Shown piece after piece: positions 24,449-27,111 of a DNA stretch of 27,111 bases; the first letter of the stretch is position 1, and every line of letters begins with the position of its first letter. The notes below the pieces were generated by a model. The model did not search any database. It was not told the origin of the DNA and worked only from the letters and a program-made list of their open reading frames with translations. Both the position numbers and the translations under genes were made by a program. Location: positions 1 through 27,111 of IMG/VR virus record IMGVR_UViG_3300025647_000219. One strand, written 5' to 3'. This DNA comes from a virus.

Positions 24449-25126
24449 TTAATAAACAGTTACTACTACACTTAATCCAGTTGCTGCTCCAAAATTAGCA
24501 ACAGCCGCTGCTCCATAAGTTGTCCAGTCAAATAAATTACTACCTCCTCCAATACCAGCACCCCCAACATAATTTGTTCCATTTATATCTATATCACATG
24601 ATCCTCCTCCAAATCCTGGATCCATATTAACATCTATATACCAATAACCTTGAGCTATAATAGGGGTACTATTTTGAGATATATCTGTAGGTCCATAAGA
24701 AGTACCTGTTGGTACACCTCCTGAGTTTCCAGCTAAATAAAGATAAGTTCCTGAATTATCATAAAATGATAAGGTACAGTCTTGTACATCATTATTAAGT
24801 GGAGGTGGAGGTGGAGGAGGTGGAGTTAAATTATTTATTACAGTTAATTGTACTTGATAAGTACTTTGGTCATAAAAATAAGTTAAATTAGCGAAATCTT
24901 CTACTCTAAAAGGTCCTGAGGTACTAACTGAAAGACCATATATTCTATTTAATCCTACATTGGCACTTTGGCCCCATCCATTATAAGAGATAGTATTATC
25001 TCCATTAGGTCCTTGAAAATAACTATAAGAGGCTAGATCTTTAAAACTAACATTTGTACCTGTACCTCCATTAGCTTCATTGTAGATATCTCCATTTATT
25101 TTAATATTTGAAGAAGGTACAGCCAC
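24449..25126 (-). CDS. Virion fibre-like protein with octaproline hinge (225 residues)
   Basis: The start is GTG at 25126; no ATG lies near, and the gene begins 2 bases after the stop of the preceding one. The N-terminal half ([27 protein letters not shown]) resembles the short adaptor region of phage fibres and structural proteins. A run of eight prolines at residues 102-109 separates it from a second, Gly/Ser/Asp-rich, beta-like half that ends SVVVTVY. A poly-Pro stretch of this length normally needs elongation factor P to translate. Two-domain adaptor or decoration protein is my reading; the exact role is unknown. Confidence 0.6.
   Translation of the reverse strand: MAVPSSNIKINGDIYNEANGGTGTNVSFKDLASYSYFQGPNGDNTISYNGWGQSANVGLNRIYGLSVSTSGPFRVEDFANLTYFYDQSTYQVQLTVINNLTPPPPPPPPLNNDVQDCTLSFYDNSGTYLYLAGNSGGVPTGTSYGPTDISQNSTPIIAQGYWYIDVNMDPGFGGGSCDIDINGTNYVGGAGIGGGSNLFDWTTYGAAAVANFGAATGLSVVVTVY
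24801..24825. repeat. Short GGA/GGT tandem repeat encoding octaproline
   Basis: The plus strand is a run of GGA/GGT triplets, giving CCT/CCA proline codons on the gene strand. It is a length-variable linker candidate. Confidence 0.7.
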
Positions 25127-25128
25127 TG

Positions 25129-25473
25129 TTATGTAGTTATATTAGTAATAGTAAAAGTAGTTCCAGGTGATAAAGCTTCTAATTGATTTACTACTTCTGA
25201 TGTTACCCAATATAAATACTTATCTGTTACATTTGTTCCAAAAGTATCAATAGGAGAAGATCCTGTTATATAAAAACCTATACTAGTTATATGTCTATCA
25301 GCTCCACCCATAGTAGGGATAGAACTAGTTACAAATGTCATATAATCCTTATACATTCTAGTTTCAACAGGAATTTCATCTCCTGTAGAAGCTAAATAAG
25401 GAGTTATTCTAAAATAAGGAGCATCATAACTAGCGTTATTGTAAGTAAAAGTACCTGTGGCTTGTATTCCCAT
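25129..25473 (-). CDS. Small virion-type protein (114 residues)
   Basis: A soluble, beta-rich protein with many Thr and Ile; it begins [20 protein letters not shown] and ends [12 protein letters not shown]. The middle has a [16 protein letters not shown] helix. No cysteine cluster or membrane segment. It lies 2 bases after the stop of the fibre gene and 2 bases before the GTG of the octaproline protein, all on one strand, so probably a tail-fibre accessory or adaptor. I do not recognise a family. Confidence 0.55.
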   Translation of the reverse strand: MGIQATGTFTYNNASYDAPYFRITPYLASTGDEIPVETRMYKDYMTFVTSSIPTMGGADRHITSIGFYITGSSPIDTFGTNVTDKYLYWVTSEVVNQLEALSPGTTFTITNITT

Positions 25474-25475
25474 AA

Positions 25476-27111
25476 TTATTTATTTTTTAATTTTTCAATT
25501 TCTTGTTTTAAGTTATCTATTTGGTCTTGTTGTTCTTTAATACCTTCAATTAACAGACCTACTAAGTTACCATATGCTACTGATAAATATCCTTCAGAAT
25601 CAGTTGAAACTGCTTCTGGGGCTACTTTTTCAATTTCTTGGGCAATAACACCCATTTTTCTCTTAGTTTGATCAGTATCCGTTTTTAAGAAAGTAACACC
25701 TCTAATTTCTTTAATTTTTTCTATAGCATTTTCAATTACTTGAATTTCAGTTTTCTTTCTAATATCTGAAGATGCTATGATATCTCCTGAGGCATATATT
25801 GAATCACCTGATACATCTAGAGCTACATGTAATGGATAACTTGGAGCTGCTGTTCCAATACCTACTCTTTTGTCGTTTCTAACTATTAGAATACTAGTTC
25901 TAGAATCATCAACAAATTGAGCACAATAAGTAGCAGAAGTTGTTCCTGTACCTCTAACAGCAAATTCTGTGGATGATGGAGGAGTGTTAGTTGAAACATC
26001 ATATCCTACAAATACACCTTTATCACGACTAACAGTATCAGTATCCATTAAGATTGACTTATATGCTCCTGAACCAGCTCCGTAGTTGTAGCCAGCAAAT
26101 TGAGTATAAGATGTATTACTGTATGGGAAAATAAATCCAGAAGCAGAACCGCCTGTTTGACCACATCCAAAGAAGGCATAAGTGTCGTCTCTGAAGTCCA
26201 TAATTGAGGTTCCATTGCCTGTTTCTACTACAAAGTTTTTAGTTGCGGATGTAGTACCTGATCCTTTAACACTTAATGTAGCATTAGCTGAAGCTCCGCT
26301 TCCTACTTTTAAATAGGATCCATCAAATGTTAAATTAGCTTCACCATTAATAGTTGATGTACCAGTAGCTGTTAATACATAATTGTTTGTATTGTTAGAT
26401 ATAGTAGCAGCACCACTTGTACCTGATGAACCTGATGTACCTGATGAGCCGCTAGTTCCTGATGAACCACTTGTACCACTAGCTCCAGCAGCACCTGAGG
26501 TACCAGATGAACCACTTGATCCTGAGGTACCAGATGAACCACTTGATCCTGATGTTCCTGAGCTTCCACTTGTTCCACTTGTTCCAGCAGCTCCTGTTGC
26601 ACCTGTTGCTCCTGAAGTACCACTTGATCCTGATGAACCACTAGTTCCTGAACTTCCGCTTGAACCTGATGTTCCTGAGCTTCCTGAAGTACCAGATGAA
26701 CCGCTTGTTCCTGAAGTACCTGCTGCACCTGCAGCACCTGTTGCTCCTGAGGTTCCTGATGAACCTGATGAGCCACTTGTTCCGCTTGAGCCACTTGACC
26801 CAGATGTTCCTGAACTGCCTGATGTACCAGATGTACCTGATGTTCCTGAAGCACCACTAGCTCCTGAACTTCCACTTGTACCACTTGAACCTGAAGAGCC
26901 TGAAGTTCCTGAAGAACCTGAAGAACCTGAAGTTCCGCTTGAACCTGAAGTTCCGCTTGAACCTGATGTTCCGCTTGAACCTGATGTTCCTGAAGCACCT
27001 GGAGAACCAGTAGCTCCTGATGTACCTGAAGAGCCTGAGCTTCCACTAGTTCCTGAAGAACCTGAAGAGCCACTTGTTCCGCTTGAACCAGAGGTACCTG
27101 AAGAACCAGAG
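25476..27111 (-). CDS. Tail fibre/adhesin with Gly-Ser/Thr-Ser repeat and Peptidase_S74 chaperone, 5' end outside window
   Basis: One open frame runs from the window edge (codon boundary at 27110) to the stop at 25476, 544 residues, without a break. The visible 5' part, 27110 to about 26400, is a near-continuous Gly-x-y triplet repeat (GSSGTS, with GAA, GAT variants), a collagen-like rod rich in Ser and Thr. Then follow [20 protein letters not shown]-type strands, a beta region with [19 protein letters not shown], and at the C-terminus [20 protein letters not shown] through [16 protein letters not shown], the Peptidase_S74 intramolecular chaperone. The Ser of SDIRKK (codon at 25769) is the expected self-cleavage site, and a coiled coil closes the protein. 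It should form a trimeric host-recognition fibre; the Ser/Thr rod is the best local candidate for glycosylation. Confidence 0.85.
   Translation of the reverse strand, partial: SGSSGTSGSSGTSGSSGSSGTSGSSGSSGTSGATGSPGASGTSGSSGTSGSSGTSGSSGTSGSSGSSGTSGSSGSSGTSGSSGASGASGTSGTSGTSGSSGTSGSSGSSGTSGSSGSSGTSGATGAAGAAGTSGTSGSSGTSGSSGTSGSSGSSGTSGSSGSSGTSGATGATGAAGTSGTSGSSGTSGSSGSSGTSGSSGSSGTSGAAGASGTSGSSGTSGSSGTSGSSGTSGAATISNNTNNYVLTATGTSTINGEANLTFDGSYLKVGSGASANATLSVKGSGTTSATKNFVVETGNGTSIMDFRDDTYAFFGCGQTGGSASGFIFPYSNTSYTQFAGYNYGAGSGAYKSILMDTDTVSRDKGVFVGYDVSTNTPPSSTEFAVRGTGTTSATYCAQFVDDSRTSILIVRNDKRVGIGTAAPSYPLHVALDVSGDSIYASGDIIASSDIRKKTEIQVIENAIEKIKEIRGVTFLKTDTDQTKRKMGVIAQEIEKVAPEAVSTDSEGYLSVAYGNLVGLLIEGIKEQQDQIDNLKQEIEKLKNK
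26400..27111. repeat. Tandem Gly-x-y coding repeat of the fibre rod
   Basis: About 79 triplets encoding Gly-Ser/Thr/Ala-Ser/Ala in a row, with degenerate 9- and 18-base units such as CCTGATGAACCA. It runs off the right edge. The other frames also stay open because of the repeat, making long but false frames on both strands. Confidence 0.85.

Noticed and set aside
26372-27073. A 233-residue Gln/Val/Leu-rich minus-strand frame (LQELQVHQ-type)
   Set aside because: It is the out-of-frame reading of the Gly-x-y repeat; the correct frame continues without a stop into the S74 domain.
26400-27111. CRISPR-like array
   Set aside because: The repeats are degenerate, contiguous and in frame as protein triplets; there are no spacers.
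1-27111. tRNA or rRNA genes
   Set aside because: I saw no cloverleaf-like sequence in the gaps, which are all short; a tRNA search program would settle it.

Overview
The window is about 27 kb of an AT-rich genome from a contractile-tailed (myovirus) phage, and every gene I can support lies on the minus strand. It has a T4-type tail (sheath gp18-like, tube gp19-like, a T4 baseplate/hub family protein, a gp53-like LysM baseplate protein and a tape measure) and a gp32-like single-strand DNA-binding protein. The DNA polymerase is a compact family A enzyme, not the family B gp43 of T4. T4 tail and gp32 with a family A polymerase recalls the distant T4 relatives such as Rhodothermus phage RM378. 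Most starts have A/T-rich leaders without a clear Shine-Dalgarno sequence, which fits a Bacteroidota-type host. Host and lineage are inference only; no host gene is present.

Layout in the direction of transcription, from high to low coordinates. (1) 27111-24250: an adhesin or tail-fibre gene, open at the window edge, with a Gly-Ser/Thr-Ser triplet repeat and a C-terminal Peptidase_S74 chaperone, followed by three small virion-type genes. (2) 24187-16973: a tightly packed seven-kilobase sugar cassette of six genes. It holds two GT-A-like glycosyltransferases, a hexapeptide acetyltransferase, a GT4 / autotransporter-heptosyltransferase-like fusion, an FkbM methyltransferase, and a nucleotidyltransferase / HAD phosphatase / kinase fusion. 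(3) 16949-2168: the tail operon, with a fibre-like protein, sheath, tube, a terminator hairpin, a hub/chaperone pair with a likely frameshift site, tape measure, a small repeat protein, a tail-tube-initiator-like protein, the gp53-like protein, a very long hub protein and two further structural proteins. (4) 2114-1: replication genes (family A polymerase, an unknown 154-residue protein, gp32-like protein cut by the window edge).

The most striking possibility is that the sugar cassette is a self-contained virion glycosylation system. One fusion protein would activate the sugar. Several transferases, one resembling protein O-heptosyltransferases of the TibC/AAH type, would attach it. The methyltransferase and acetyltransferase would decorate it. 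The Ser/Thr-rich repeat of the neighbouring fibre is an obvious candidate acceptor. A second notable signal is the nonamer (T/G)ATAAATAT, found just upstream of seven tail genes. It is the T4 late-promoter octamer in the orientation opposite to the genes.
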